In this document: positions 53,819 through 62,083 of the stretch, in pieces | How positions within the stretch are numbered: position 1 is the first letter of the stretch | How the letters are laid out: every line of letters starts with the position of its first letter | Assembly: GCF_900167085.1 (NCBI RefSeq) | Contig: NZ_FUXA01000007.1 | Span: 124,001-188,000, forward strand | Source of the DNA: Eubacterium ruminantium | Lineage (GTDB): Bacteria > Bacillota > Clostridia > Lachnospirales > Lachnospiraceae | DNA: 64,000 nt | Reading direction: 5' to 3' | The notes under the pieces: generated by a model | What the model was told of the DNA's origin: nothing | The model's input: only the letters and a program-made list of their open reading frames with translations | Databases searched by the model: none | Position numbers and translations under genes: made by a program

Positions 53819-54838
53819 TCAACTATTATATTTTCTTCTTAACTGGCCACAGGCTGCTTCAATATCTCTGCCCATACCTTTTCTAATAGTAACATTTATT
53901 CGATATTTTTCAAGTGTATTTTTAAAATTATCGACTTCTTTCGCACCGCTCGCCGTGTAATGTTTCTCTTCTATCGGGTTAACAGGAATGAGATTAACAT
54001 GCGCATTTAAGCCCTTTATCAGTCCTGCCAGTCTCACTGCATGCTGGGTTGAATCATTAACTCCGTGAACCAAACTATATTCAAATGAAACCCTTCTTCC
54101 CGTCTGATCAAAATAATATCTGCATGCATCTATAGTCTCTGAAATGCTGTAGCGATTGGCTATCGGCATCAGACTCTTTCTCTCTTCATCCGTTGTTGCA
54201 TGAAGTGACAATGCAAATGTGATCTGAAGCTTCTTATCCGCAAGTTCTTTTATCTTTGGAACGATTCCGCAGCTCGATACAGTTATACCTCTTTCGCTGA
54301 GATTATATCCGTCCTCACTTGTGATAAGTTCGATGAACTTAAGGAGATTATCAAAATTATCCATCGGTTCACCGGTTCCCATAACTACTATATTTGAAAC
54401 CCTTTCTCCTGTTACTGCCATGGCATGATATACCTGCATTAACATTTCCGAAGGGGCAAGATTTCTTATTAATCCGCCGATTGTTGATGCACAGAAACTG
54501 CATCCCATTCTGCATCCCGCCTGAGATGAGATACATACGGAATTACCATGATGATATCTCATAAATACAGTCTCTATCATCTGTCCGTCCTGCATTTTCA
54601 TAAGAAATTTAATGGTTCCGTCTCTTTTTGAAACAAGCCTTGTCTCTTCTTCGATGACAGGAAGATCATTTTCGATCATCTTCCTTATATCCTTTGAAAT
54701 ATTGGTCATCTTTTCAGGATCATATGTAAATTTCTTATGCATCCATTCATAAATCTGCTTAGCACGAAATTTCGGAAGTCCCTTTCCTATAATATATTCA
54801 GTTAACTCAGCAAGATTCATTGAAGCTATATCCATCAT
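53819..54838 (-). CDS. rlmN: dual-specificity RNA methyltransferase RlmN
   Basis: A 339-residue radical-SAM enzyme methylating C2 of A2503 in 23S rRNA and A37 of some tRNAs. The cluster motif CRMGCSFCAST is near residue 107, SAM-binding GTGEPMDNFDN follows, and the C-terminal methyl-carrying Cys is in EAACGQLRRKY. It overlaps rsmB by 4 nt, a standard coupled arrangement. Confidence 0.97.
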   Translation of the reverse strand: MMDIASMNLAELTEYIIGKGLPKFRAKQIYEWMHKKFTYDPEKMTNISKDIRKMIENDLPVIEEETRLVSKRDGTIKFLMKMQDGQMIETVFMRYHHGNSVCISSQAGCRMGCSFCASTIGGLIRNLAPSEMLMQVYHAMAVTGERVSNIVVMGTGEPMDNFDNLLKFIELITSEDGYNLSERGITVSSCGIVPKIKELADKKLQITFALSLHATTDEERKSLMPIANRYSISETIDACRYYFDQTGRRVSFEYSLVHGVNDSTQHAVRLAGLIKGLNAHVNLIPVNPIEEKHYTASGAKEVDNFKNTLEKYRINVTIRKGMGRDIEAACGQLRRKYNS

Positions 54839-56235
54839 TTCATCCTTTTCTTAAATAAAGCGTAATAAAATCCATCAGTCTCATCTATTCCCTGAATAAA
54901 GGTTTTTTCTGATATCTTTTCAAGTATAAAACCATTATCCGCATTCAGTCCGCAACTGTCATTTAATTCTTTTTCTTTAACTCCGTCCGCTCCATAGCAT
55001 TCCAGAAGTTCTTTCGCTATAACTTCATTTTCCCCCGGATTTATGGTACAGGTTGAAAAAAGAAGTTTTCCGCCGTCCTTAAGATATCTGACTGCATTTT
55101 TAAGTATCTCTCTCGATATCTCTGTAAGGCTGTCAAAATCTTCAGGTTTAACTCTGTATTTAATATCATTTTTCTTGCCTATAACACCAAGGCCGGAGCA
55201 TGGAACATCTGCAATTACAGCATCAAACTGTCCCTCATAACTTTCCTCAAAAACCGTAGCGTCGCCGGTTAAAACTTCAACATTATCAAGTTCGAGACGT
55301 GAAATATTGTCACTTATGATCTCAATCTTATCATCGGAAATATCTCTTGAAATAACTTTTCCGGTTCCTTTAAGAAGCTCAGCCGCATAACAGCTCTTTC
55401 CTCCCGGAGCCGCACAAAGATCCAGTACTTTCATGTCTTTCTCTATACCGAGAGCCTCCACCGCCGAAGCGGAACTCTCTGCCTGTACAGAAAAAAGTCC
55501 AGCCTTATATCCCGGAATTCTTCTTACAAAATCAACATTTCCGATCCTGATACAATTCTTTGAATATCTTCCCGGAGAAGTTTCAAGATTTTTCTCTTTA
55601 AGTACAGCTGTCAGTTCATCGACAGATATTTTAGAAGTATTGGCGCGAATGACAAGCTTTTTATCTCTGAATGAATCTCTCATAATAAGTTTTGCTTTAT
55701 CTTTTCCGAACTTATCATTGAAGAATTCTTCAAGCCACTTAGGCACCGAGTAAATGATATGTTTATCTTTTATATCAAATATCTCGCCTATTTTTTCCAG
55801 TCTTTCCGCCATTTCCTTATAATCTTCAAGACCTGTATCAACAATCTTCCTGCTTATATTTCTAAGAATTGCATTGGTAAATCCGCTGAGGTTCATCATA
55901 TTATGTTTTTTAACTATCTTTACACATTCACTGATAGTCGCTCTTATCGGAACCGAATCCATGAAAAGCATTTCATACGTTCCGAGTCTTATAACATTTC
56001 GTATAAGCGGACGCATTTTATTTAATTTAACTTTAGAAAACAATCCAATAATATGATCAAGAAGAAGCCTTGTTTCCGTAACGCCTTCTACAGATCTTGT
56101 AATATATGCTCTCTCTGTCTTTTCAGCAAATTGTACCTTTCTAAGGGCTTTATCAAGCGCAATATTGGAAAATGTACCGTTGCTGTCTATATCAATAAGA
56201 ACATCCAGAACTATCTCTCTAGCATTATCCGCCAT
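54835..56235 (-). CDS. rsmB: 16S rRNA m5C967 methyltransferase RsmB
   Basis: A 466-residue protein with an N-terminal NusB-like RNA-binding domain (about 1-140) and a C-terminal SAM methyltransferase. Motifs are LDLCAAPGGKSCYAAEL, ADVPCSGLGVIGKKNDIKYR (first catalytic Cys) and LLFSTCTINPGENE (second Cys). It sits between fmt and rlmN. The zinc metallopeptidase gene often found between fmt and rsmB in Clostridia is absent. Confidence 0.96.
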   Translation of the reverse strand: MADNAREIVLDVLIDIDSNGTFSNIALDKALRKVQFAEKTERAYITRSVEGVTETRLLLDHIIGLFSKVKLNKMRPLIRNVIRLGTYEMLFMDSVPIRATISECVKIVKKHNMMNLSGFTNAILRNISRKIVDTGLEDYKEMAERLEKIGEIFDIKDKHIIYSVPKWLEEFFNDKFGKDKAKLIMRDSFRDKKLVIRANTSKISVDELTAVLKEKNLETSPGRYSKNCIRIGNVDFVRRIPGYKAGLFSVQAESSASAVEALGIEKDMKVLDLCAAPGGKSCYAAELLKGTGKVISRDISDDKIEIISDNISRLELDNVEVLTGDATVFEESYEGQFDAVIADVPCSGLGVIGKKNDIKYRVKPEDFDSLTEISREILKNAVRYLKDGGKLLFSTCTINPGENEVIAKELLECYGADGVKEKELNDSCGLNADNGFILEKISEKTFIQGIDETDGFYYALFKKRMK

Positions 56236-56263
56236 TATACTAATACCTCATACAAAAATCTAT

Positions 56264-57205
56264 CTACACAAGTTTCATTCCCGGCTCTATCTTGTTCCCG
56301 TTAAGAAATGCCACAGAATCCATTCTCTTCTTTCCTTCCGGCTGGACTGATTTAATCCTAAGAGATCCGGAACCGCATTTTACAACAAAATTCTTCTTTG
56401 TAACTTCAACAATCTCTCCCGGTTCTCCGTCTCTATCGCCTTCAACAGAAGCAGCATAAATTTTGAGATTCTTATCATTAAGAGTCGCATATACAACAGG
56501 CCATGGCTGAAGTCCTCTGATAAGTCTTTCTATCTTATCAGCCGGATCATTCCAGTCAACCTTACCCATTTCCTTCTTCAGCATAACAGCATAATTACTC
56601 TTTGAATCATCCTGTTTTTCCCTGCTGCAATTTCCGCTGATAACATTTTTAAGAGTGCTGATTATAAGTTCAGCTCCCATATCAGCAAGACGGCTTCTTA
56701 ATTCTTCAGCTGTTTCATCAGCTCCTATCTCAGTTACCGCCTTCTCTATCATATCGCCTGTATCAAGGCCTTTCTCCATATACATTGTAGTAACACCGGT
56801 TTCTTTCTCGCCGTCTATTACAGCCCATTCAATCGGTGCGGCACCTCTATACTTCGGAAGAAGTGAAGCATGGATATTGATGCATCCGTATTTAGGAATA
56901 TTAAGTATACTTTCAGGAAGTATCTGTCCGAAAGCGGCAACTACTATCACATCCGGATTAAGACTTCTAAGCTTCTCAACATATTCCTCTTCCCTGATCT
57001 TCTCAGGCTGAAATACAAGTATTCCGAACTCTTCTGCACATACCTTAACAGGAGGAGCAATAAGCTTACTGCTTCTTCCCTTCTGCTTATCCGGCTGAGT
57101 AAAGCAGCCTATTATGTCATATCCCTCTTCATGTATTCTTCTAAGCGCATTCACCGCAAATTCCGGTGTTCCCATATAAACAACTTTTATATCTTTATTA
57201 TCCAT
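56264..57205 (-). CDS. fmt: methionyl-tRNA formyltransferase
   Basis: A 313-residue enzyme formylating initiator Met-tRNA with 10-formyl-THF. It contains VVYMGTPEFAVNALRRI, CINIHASLLPKYRGAAPIEWAV (catalytic Asn-His region) and TGVTTMYMEKGLDTGDMI, then a C-terminal OB-like domain. The ATG at 57203-57205 follows GAGG; a GTG four codons upstream is in frame but would overlap it. A terminator-like hairpin lies between def and fmt. Confidence 0.96.
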   Translation of the reverse strand: MDNKDIKVVYMGTPEFAVNALRRIHEEGYDIIGCFTQPDKQKGRSSKLIAPPVKVCAEEFGILVFQPEKIREEEYVEKLRSLNPDVIVVAAFGQILPESILNIPKYGCINIHASLLPKYRGAAPIEWAVIDGEKETGVTTMYMEKGLDTGDMIEKAVTEIGADETAEELRSRLADMGAELIISTLKNVISGNCSREKQDDSKSNYAVMLKKEMGKVDWNDPADKIERLIRGLQPWPVVYATLNDKNLKIYAASVEGDRDGEPGEIVEVTKKNFVVKCGSGSLRIKSVQPEGKKRMDSVAFLNGNKIEPGMKLV

Positions 57206-57240
57206 AACCGGCCTCACTTTTCTTAAAATACTTCCGTGCT

Positions 57241-57271
57241 CAAAAATTCGGCAGTCATAAGGCTGCCGAAT
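57241..57271 (-). terminator. terminator-like hairpin between def and fmt
   Basis: ATTCGGCAG pairs with CTGCCGAAT (57246-57254 and 57263-57271) around an 8-nt loop, followed on the minus strand by TTTTTG, 6 nt after the def stop and 36 nt before fmt. It probably reduces rather than abolishes transcription into fmt, as no promoter is obvious in the short remainder. Confidence 0.75.
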
Positions 57272-57277
57272 CCATTA

Positions 57278-57796
57278 TCATTCTTCATCCAAATCTTCTT
57301 CAGGTTCTTCTCCCGAATCATCCTCTTCAGTAGGAAGATCAACTCTATGTAAACCATCGATTACTTTATCTTTATAAAGTATACCGTCAAGGTGGTCAAG
57401 CTCGTGACAGATACATCTTGCAAGAAGTCCTTCACCTTCAACTGTAAATTCATTCATTTCTTCATCAAACGCCTTGCAGACAACCTTCATAGGTCTTGTT
57501 ACTTCACCTGCAAGTCCGGGAAGACTGAGACATCCTTCATCGCCTGTCTGCTCACCTTCACTTGAAATGATTTCAGGATTGATAAGTACAAGCGGATTAT
57601 CATCCATAACATCTATAACTACTATCCTCTTAAGGACACCAACCTGTGGAGCTGCAAGTCCGACACCGTTTGATTCATACATTGTATCAAACATATCATC
57701 TATAAGCTCTCTTGTTCTCTCATTCATCTTTGTTACAGGTTTACATTTCTTTCTGAGTATTTCATCGCCGTCTACGCGAATATTTCTGATAGCCAT
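57278..57796 (-). CDS. def: peptide deformylase with acidic tail
   Basis: A 172-residue metalloenzyme removing the formyl group from new proteins. The three motifs are intact: [10 protein letters not shown] (about 45), EGCLSLP (metal Cys, about 92) and CHELDHLDG (HExxH-type, about 133). The last about 20 residues ([18 protein letters not shown]) are strongly acidic, an extension beyond the catalytic domain. It lies between priA and fmt. Confidence 0.97.
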   Translation of the reverse strand: MAIRNIRVDGDEILRKKCKPVTKMNERTRELIDDMFDTMYESNGVGLAAPQVGVLKRIVVIDVMDDNPLVLINPEIISSEGEQTGDEGCLSLPGLAGEVTRPMKVVCKAFDEEMNEFTVEGEGLLARCICHELDHLDGILYKDKVIDGLHRVDLPTEEDDSGEEPEEDLDEE

Positions 57797-57808
57797 AAAT
57801 ACACTCCT

Positions 57809-59851
57809 TTATATTATATTAATCGGGTCCATATCAAATTGAAGCTCACAATCCGTATCCTGATATGTCTCCCTGAAAAATTTATCCGTTTCTGCAATAA
57901 CATCCATTAGTTTATCATATTTTTCTTCACGTGCATAGATAACTCTTCTGTAGTTTTCATTTATCTTTCCAATATATGCAGGACTAGGTCCTGTAATAAC
58001 AGCCCCCTTCGTTCCTTCAAGGGCTTCTTTTACTTTTACAGCCACATCGGCAGCCACCCTATCGGCAAGTTCCTCGTCTTTAGATGTTATAAGCAGTCCC
58101 AGCATATGAGAGGCAGGCGGAAAATGAAGTATTCTCCTGTATGCCATTTCATTTTGATAAAATTCCTCATAATCCTGAGATTTAGAACATTCAACAGCAT
58201 AATGTTCCGGCTGGTATGTCTGTATAACAACATAGCCCGGTTTTTCTCTTCTTCCTGCACGACCTGCCGCCTGAGTAAGAAGATCGAATGTTCTTTCAGC
58301 CGATTCATAATCATTATCAAAAAGTCCGAGATCCGCAAGGATTGCCCCGACAACGGTTACATTTTCAAAATCATGTCCCTTAACTATCATCTGGGTTCCT
58401 ATAAGACAATCCGCCTTATGATTTCTAAATGCAGAAATAATATCCGCATGCGCATTCTTGGTTCCTGTTGTATCTTTATCCATCCTGAGAGTTCTGATCC
58501 CCGGGAAAAGGCTTTTAACAGCTGCCTCCACCTTCTCGGTTCCTGTTCCGTAGCCACCTATCAGATTGGAACCGCAGGAAGGACAGTTCTTAGGCATACT
58601 TTCCTGATGTCCGCAGTAATGACATATAAGTTTATTGCCGGAATGAAGTGCCAGTGCCACATCACATTTCGGACATTTTATAACCTTACCGCAGCTTCGG
58701 CATGAAACAAAACTGTTGAAACCTCTTCTATTGATAAAAAGCATAACCTGCTCACCTGCAGTAAATGCTTCATTCATTCTTGTATATAATTCTCTTGAAA
58801 TGATGCTTCTGTTGCCCGCTTTAAGTTCTTCTCTAAGATCAACTATACTGACATCGGCAAGTTGACCGAGGGCTCTTTCATTTAATTTCCAAAGCTTATA
58901 TTCTCCTCTTTCAGCCATATTGTAACTCATGACTGAAGGAGTCGCAGACCCAAGCACTACTGCTGCATCAGAAAGAGAAGCCCTCTTTAATGCAGTCTCC
59001 CTGGCATGATATTTCGGAGTAGTTTCACTCTTATATGCATTATCATGCTCTTCATCTATTATTATAAGTCCGAGATTTATAAATGGCGTAAATAAAGCCG
59101 ATCTCGGTCCTATTATAAGATCTGTCTCACCCTTTCTCGCTCTGGCAAATTCTTCGTATTTTTCACCCTTACTGAGCCTTGAATTGATGATGGAAATCCT
59201 ATTCTTAAATACGGCCTCAAATCGCGCAACAGTCTGAACTGTCAGTGCAATTTCCGGTATAAGAACAATGGCCTGCTTACCTCTTTTAACAACTTCTTTT
59301 ACAAGTTCGATATAAACTTCCGTCTTACCGCTTCCTGTAATTCCATGCAGAAGATATTTGCCTCTTATACCCTGATCATAATCATTCACAAAATCGTTTA
59401 CGATATTTTGCTGTTCCTGATTCAGAGTCACGCCACTGTATTCTTTAATCAGATTTTCATTTGAAATGATTCCTTCTGCAGGTCCATCTGATTCAACTTT
59501 TCGCCTTTTAACTTTTTCTTTAACAGGAGTAACTGTCTTAAGCGCAGAGATCATTGTTGATCCGTAATACTCCTTGATCCATGCAGCAAGTTCTATCAAT
59601 TCACTCTCAATGGATACACCTTTTTCGACTATACTTATTATGGATTTTATCTTACTTTCTTCCCACTGGGCTTCGTCGCTCAATCCAACGACATATCCCT
59701 TTCTGAGGGCATTACCTCTTCCAAACGGTATATTAACCGGTGTACCAATCCTAATCTTTTCACGGAGTTCCTCCGGAATGCAGTACTGAAATACTTTATC
59801 AACTTTTTCATGGGATATATCTATTATCACATCCGCATATCTGCCTTCCAT
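57809..59851 (-). CDS. priA: primosomal replication restart helicase PriA
   Basis: A 680-residue superfamily 2 helicase that reloads the replisome at stalled forks. The N-terminal DNA-binding part is followed by Walker A LLHGITGSGKTEVYIEL (near 175), Walker B IIDEEHDNAYKSE, the zinc cysteines CRSCGKVIKCPKCDVAL, CHYCGHQ and CPSCGSN, and motif VI AAGRAGRREKPGYV. It is on the short side for the family (usually 730-800). I chose ATG 59849-59851 after GGAGGAACT. A 355-nt gap separates it from rpoZ, where coaBC stands in Bacillus. Confidence 0.95.
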   Translation of the reverse strand: MEGRYADVIIDISHEKVDKVFQYCIPEELREKIRIGTPVNIPFGRGNALRKGYVVGLSDEAQWEESKIKSIISIVEKGVSIESELIELAAWIKEYYGSTMISALKTVTPVKEKVKRRKVESDGPAEGIISNENLIKEYSGVTLNQEQQNIVNDFVNDYDQGIRGKYLLHGITGSGKTEVYIELVKEVVKRGKQAIVLIPEIALTVQTVARFEAVFKNRISIINSRLSKGEKYEEFARARKGETDLIIGPRSALFTPFINLGLIIIDEEHDNAYKSETTPKYHARETALKRASLSDAAVVLGSATPSVMSYNMAERGEYKLWKLNERALGQLADVSIVDLREELKAGNRSIISRELYTRMNEAFTAGEQVMLFINRRGFNSFVSCRSCGKVIKCPKCDVALALHSGNKLICHYCGHQESMPKNCPSCGSNLIGGYGTGTEKVEAAVKSLFPGIRTLRMDKDTTGTKNAHADIISAFRNHKADCLIGTQMIVKGHDFENVTVVGAILADLGLFDNDYESAERTFDLLTQAAGRAGRREKPGYVVIQTYQPEHYAVECSKSQDYEEFYQNEMAYRRILHFPPASHMLGLLITSKDEELADRVAADVAVKVKEALEGTKGAVITGPSPAYIGKINENYRRVIYAREEKYDKLMDVIAETDKFFRETYQDTDCELQFDMDPINII

Positions 59852-59879
59852 AGTTCCTCCTTCTTTCAAAATTCAATCT

Positions 59880-59885
59880 ATTATA
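59880..59885 (-). promoter_or_regulatory. possible -10 box for priA
   Basis: TATAAT on the minus strand, placing a start about 22 nt before the priA ATG. The -35 region (GTAAAA-like) is weak. Confidence 0.35.
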
Positions 59886-59960
59886 ATTAACTCGTCTGCA
59901 TTTTTACGTGACAAAATATTCTGCATTTTGCTATGTACAGTTGTACGTGTTTTCCGTATC

Positions 59961-60046
59961 ACAAGATTGTCTCGACATATTTCTTCCATAAATAAATATA
60001 CCGCAAAACAGTCTTCATCTATCTATGCTACAAGATTGTCTCGACA
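59961..60046. repeat. two-copy 17-bp direct repeat containing TGTCTCGACA
   Basis: ACAAGATTGTCTCGACA occurs identically at 59961-59977 and 60030-60046, 69 nt apart start to start. Each copy contains the dyad TGTC-TC-GACA. Each is also followed on the plus strand, about 31 nt on, by GCAAAA, so the repeated unit may be longer and diverged. Confidence 0.85.
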
Positions 60047-60133
60047 AAGGCCTCGTCACTATTATACGCGATGCAAAACACAGCTCTCGTCCACAGTGGT
60101 CAGCATTACATTATGTTAACCGTATAATATTCC

Positions 60134-60168
60134 TCAAATAATACAGGCGGACATTCCAGCCCGCCTGC
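60134..60168 (-). terminator. rpoZ terminator
   Basis: On the minus strand GCAGGCGGGC pairs with GTCCGCCTGT around a 6-nt loop, followed by TATTATTT. It lies about 40 nt after the rpoZ stop and separates yicC-gmk-rpoZ from priA. Confidence 0.7.
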
Positions 60169-60206
60169 ATTAATGATATCCGACATTTAAATCAGAATCT
60201 AATATA

Positions 60207-60482
60207 TTATTCGTTGTCGCCTACGATCTTAACCTTACCCTGATATAATTCTTCAACGGCAGCTGAAAGCGGCTTCATTGTGTCTCCGCCATATATAAGT
60301 GGTTCATCACCGCCAACTATCTGTCTTGCACGCTTAGCTGTTGCAAGCACGATAGAATATCTACTCTGTACTACCGGCTGTTCTCCCGGTTCAACATCAC
60401 TGTTAACAACTGCCATAAGATCCGAATAAGATGGATGCAGCATTCCGTCTTCCTTTGTCTTCCTTTGGGTTGTCTCGCTCAT
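60207..60482 (-). CDS. rpoZ: RNA polymerase omega subunit
   Basis: A 91-residue omega subunit that assists RNA polymerase assembly. The conserved core is MLHPSYSDLMAVV followed by SRYSIVLATAKRARQIV, then PLSAAVEELYQGKV. The first about 13 residues (MSETTQRKTKEDG) are an extension before the usual start, supported by a ribosome site upstream of the first ATG. It lies 59 nt after gmk. Confidence 0.93.
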   Translation of the reverse strand: MSETTQRKTKEDGMLHPSYSDLMAVVNSDVEPGEQPVVQSRYSIVLATAKRARQIVGGDEPLIYGGDTMKPLSAAVEELYQGKVKIVGDNE

Positions 60483-60541
60483 TTTATATCTCCTTCCAGT
60501 TAACCTTTATCATAAAGGTTTCGTTCCGTATATCGCAGCTT

Positions 60542-61162
60542 TTACTTCGCTGCGTTGAACTCAGATTTTAATTGTGCAATAAACTCTAAATTATTCTCCT
60601 TTGCACACTTCCTGCTTAATATAACAGAATTTACCATATCAATGCAAGTATTTATATCATCATTTATGACAATATACTCATAGAGGTCGATACTCTTAGC
60701 CTCTTCAGCCGCTCTTTTCATTCTCTTTTCTATAACAGCTGCTTCCTCAGAACCTCTGCCTTCAAGTCTGCTTCTGAGAGTTTCCTTATCCTTAGTTGTG
60801 ATAAAGATAAGTATTGCATCAGGATACTGACTTTTAACATTCATAGCACCCTGAACTTCGATCTCGAGAATGACATCTCTGCCTGCATTTATCTCATCCT
60901 CAACAAATTTACGAGGTGTTCCGTAATAATTATCTACATACTGAGCCCACTCGATAAATCCGTTATAATCAATAAGATTCTTGAAATCATCAACTGTTTT
61001 AAAATAATATTCTCTTCCGTCTACTTCACCCGGTCTTGGACTTCTTGTTGTTGCCGATACAGAAAGACTGTATCCGTATTTCTCTACAAGTCCTTTAACA
61101 ACCGTACCTTTTCCTGCTCCGGAAAATCCTGATAATACGATAAGTTTTCCTTTATTACTCAT
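60542..61162 (-). CDS. gmk: guanylate kinase
   Basis: A 206-residue GMP kinase. The P-loop is LSGFSGAGKGTVVKGL, with SVSATTRSPRPGEVDGREYYF (GMP-binding) and LEIEVQGAMNVK following. ATG 61160-61162 has GGAGG at the right distance; the longer frame to 61216 would overlap yicC. The remA/ylzA gene found between yicC and gmk in Bacillus is missing. Confidence 0.97.
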   Translation of the reverse strand: MSNKGKLIVLSGFSGAGKGTVVKGLVEKYGYSLSVSATTRSPRPGEVDGREYYFKTVDDFKNLIDYNGFIEWAQYVDNYYGTPRKFVEDEINAGRDVILEIEVQGAMNVKSQYPDAILIFITTKDKETLRSRLEGRGSEEAAVIEKRMKRAAEEAKSIDLYEYIVINDDINTCIDMVNSVILSRKCAKENNLEFIAQLKSEFNAAK

Positions 61163-61173
61163 AATAGCCTCCA

Positions 61174-62052
61174 TTACTCTAAATTCTGTATCTGCTCTCT
61201 TATCTTCTCTATACAAGTTTTAAGTTCAATTCCTATATCCGTTACAGCAAGAGAATCTGACTTGGAAAGAATTGTATTTGATTCTCTGTTCATTTCCTGA
61301 ACTATAAAATCAAGCTTTCTTCCTACAGCTCCTCCGCCTAAGAGGATATTCTTAACGCCTTCTATGTGACTCTTCAGTCTTACTATCTCTTCATCTACAC
61401 ATATCTTATCAGAATATATAACAACTTCAGCTGCTATTCTTGATTCATCAATGCTTCCTGCTTCTATAAGTTCTTTTACTTTAGTAGTAAGCTTCTCTTT
61501 ATATTCAGCAATGAGTGTTGGTGACATCTCTTCAATCTTATCAACCATAGCAGCCATCTCATCGAGTTTAGCAAGCATATCATTTTTAAGATTTTCACCT
61601 TCAACCGCTCTTGCCTTAGAGAAATTTTCTCCGGCTTCACGTAAAGTTTTCTCGATTGTTTCATATAAGCTGTTATCTATCTCAGACTTCTCTTCAAGCG
61701 AAAATACTTCCGGAAAATCAGCAATAACTGTCGGCTTAAAATCTTCATTCAAATCGAAATCCTGCTTCATCTGCTCAAGATGGCCGATATATTCAGCAGC
61801 GATTTCCTTATTGTATTTAACAACGAGATTTGATTTAGCATAATCTTCATATGTTACAAATACATCAACTTTTCCTCTCTCGATATAATCTTTAAGAACG
61901 GTTCTCATAGCCGCTTCAAACTGATTAAACTTGCGAGGCATCTTGATATTTATATCTGAATATCTGTGATTAACAGACTTAATCTCAATAGCTATCTTTT
62001 TATCCTCGTCTACATACTCGCTTCTTCCGAAGCCTGTCATACTTCTGATCAT
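61174..62052 (-). CDS. yicC: YicC/YloC family endoribonuclease
   Basis: A 292-residue YicC-family protein, members of which are endoribonucleases. It starts MIRSMTGFGRSE with the family signature EIKSVNHRYSDINIKMPR, and ends with a long helical region and the conserved VQEMNRESNTILSKS segment. It precedes gmk as in Bacillus. Confidence 0.94.
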   Translation of the reverse strand: MIRSMTGFGRSEYVDEDKKIAIEIKSVNHRYSDINIKMPRKFNQFEAAMRTVLKDYIERGKVDVFVTYEDYAKSNLVVKYNKEIAAEYIGHLEQMKQDFDLNEDFKPTVIADFPEVFSLEEKSEIDNSLYETIEKTLREAGENFSKARAVEGENLKNDMLAKLDEMAAMVDKIEEMSPTLIAEYKEKLTTKVKELIEAGSIDESRIAAEVVIYSDKICVDEEIVRLKSHIEGVKNILLGGGAVGRKLDFIVQEMNRESNTILSKSDSLAVTDIGIELKTCIEKIREQIQNLE

Positions 62053-62083
62053 TTTCGTCTCCTGCTATTATCAATTTATTTTA

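Larger units (their letters stand above)
59852..60206. other. 355-nt intergenic region between rpoZ and priA
   Basis: No gene is supported. In minus-strand order the gap holds the rpoZ terminator, a -10-like TATAAT (60061-60066), two copies of a 17-nt direct repeat, and a -10-like box for priA. Bacillus has coaBC at this place. Confidence 0.7.
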
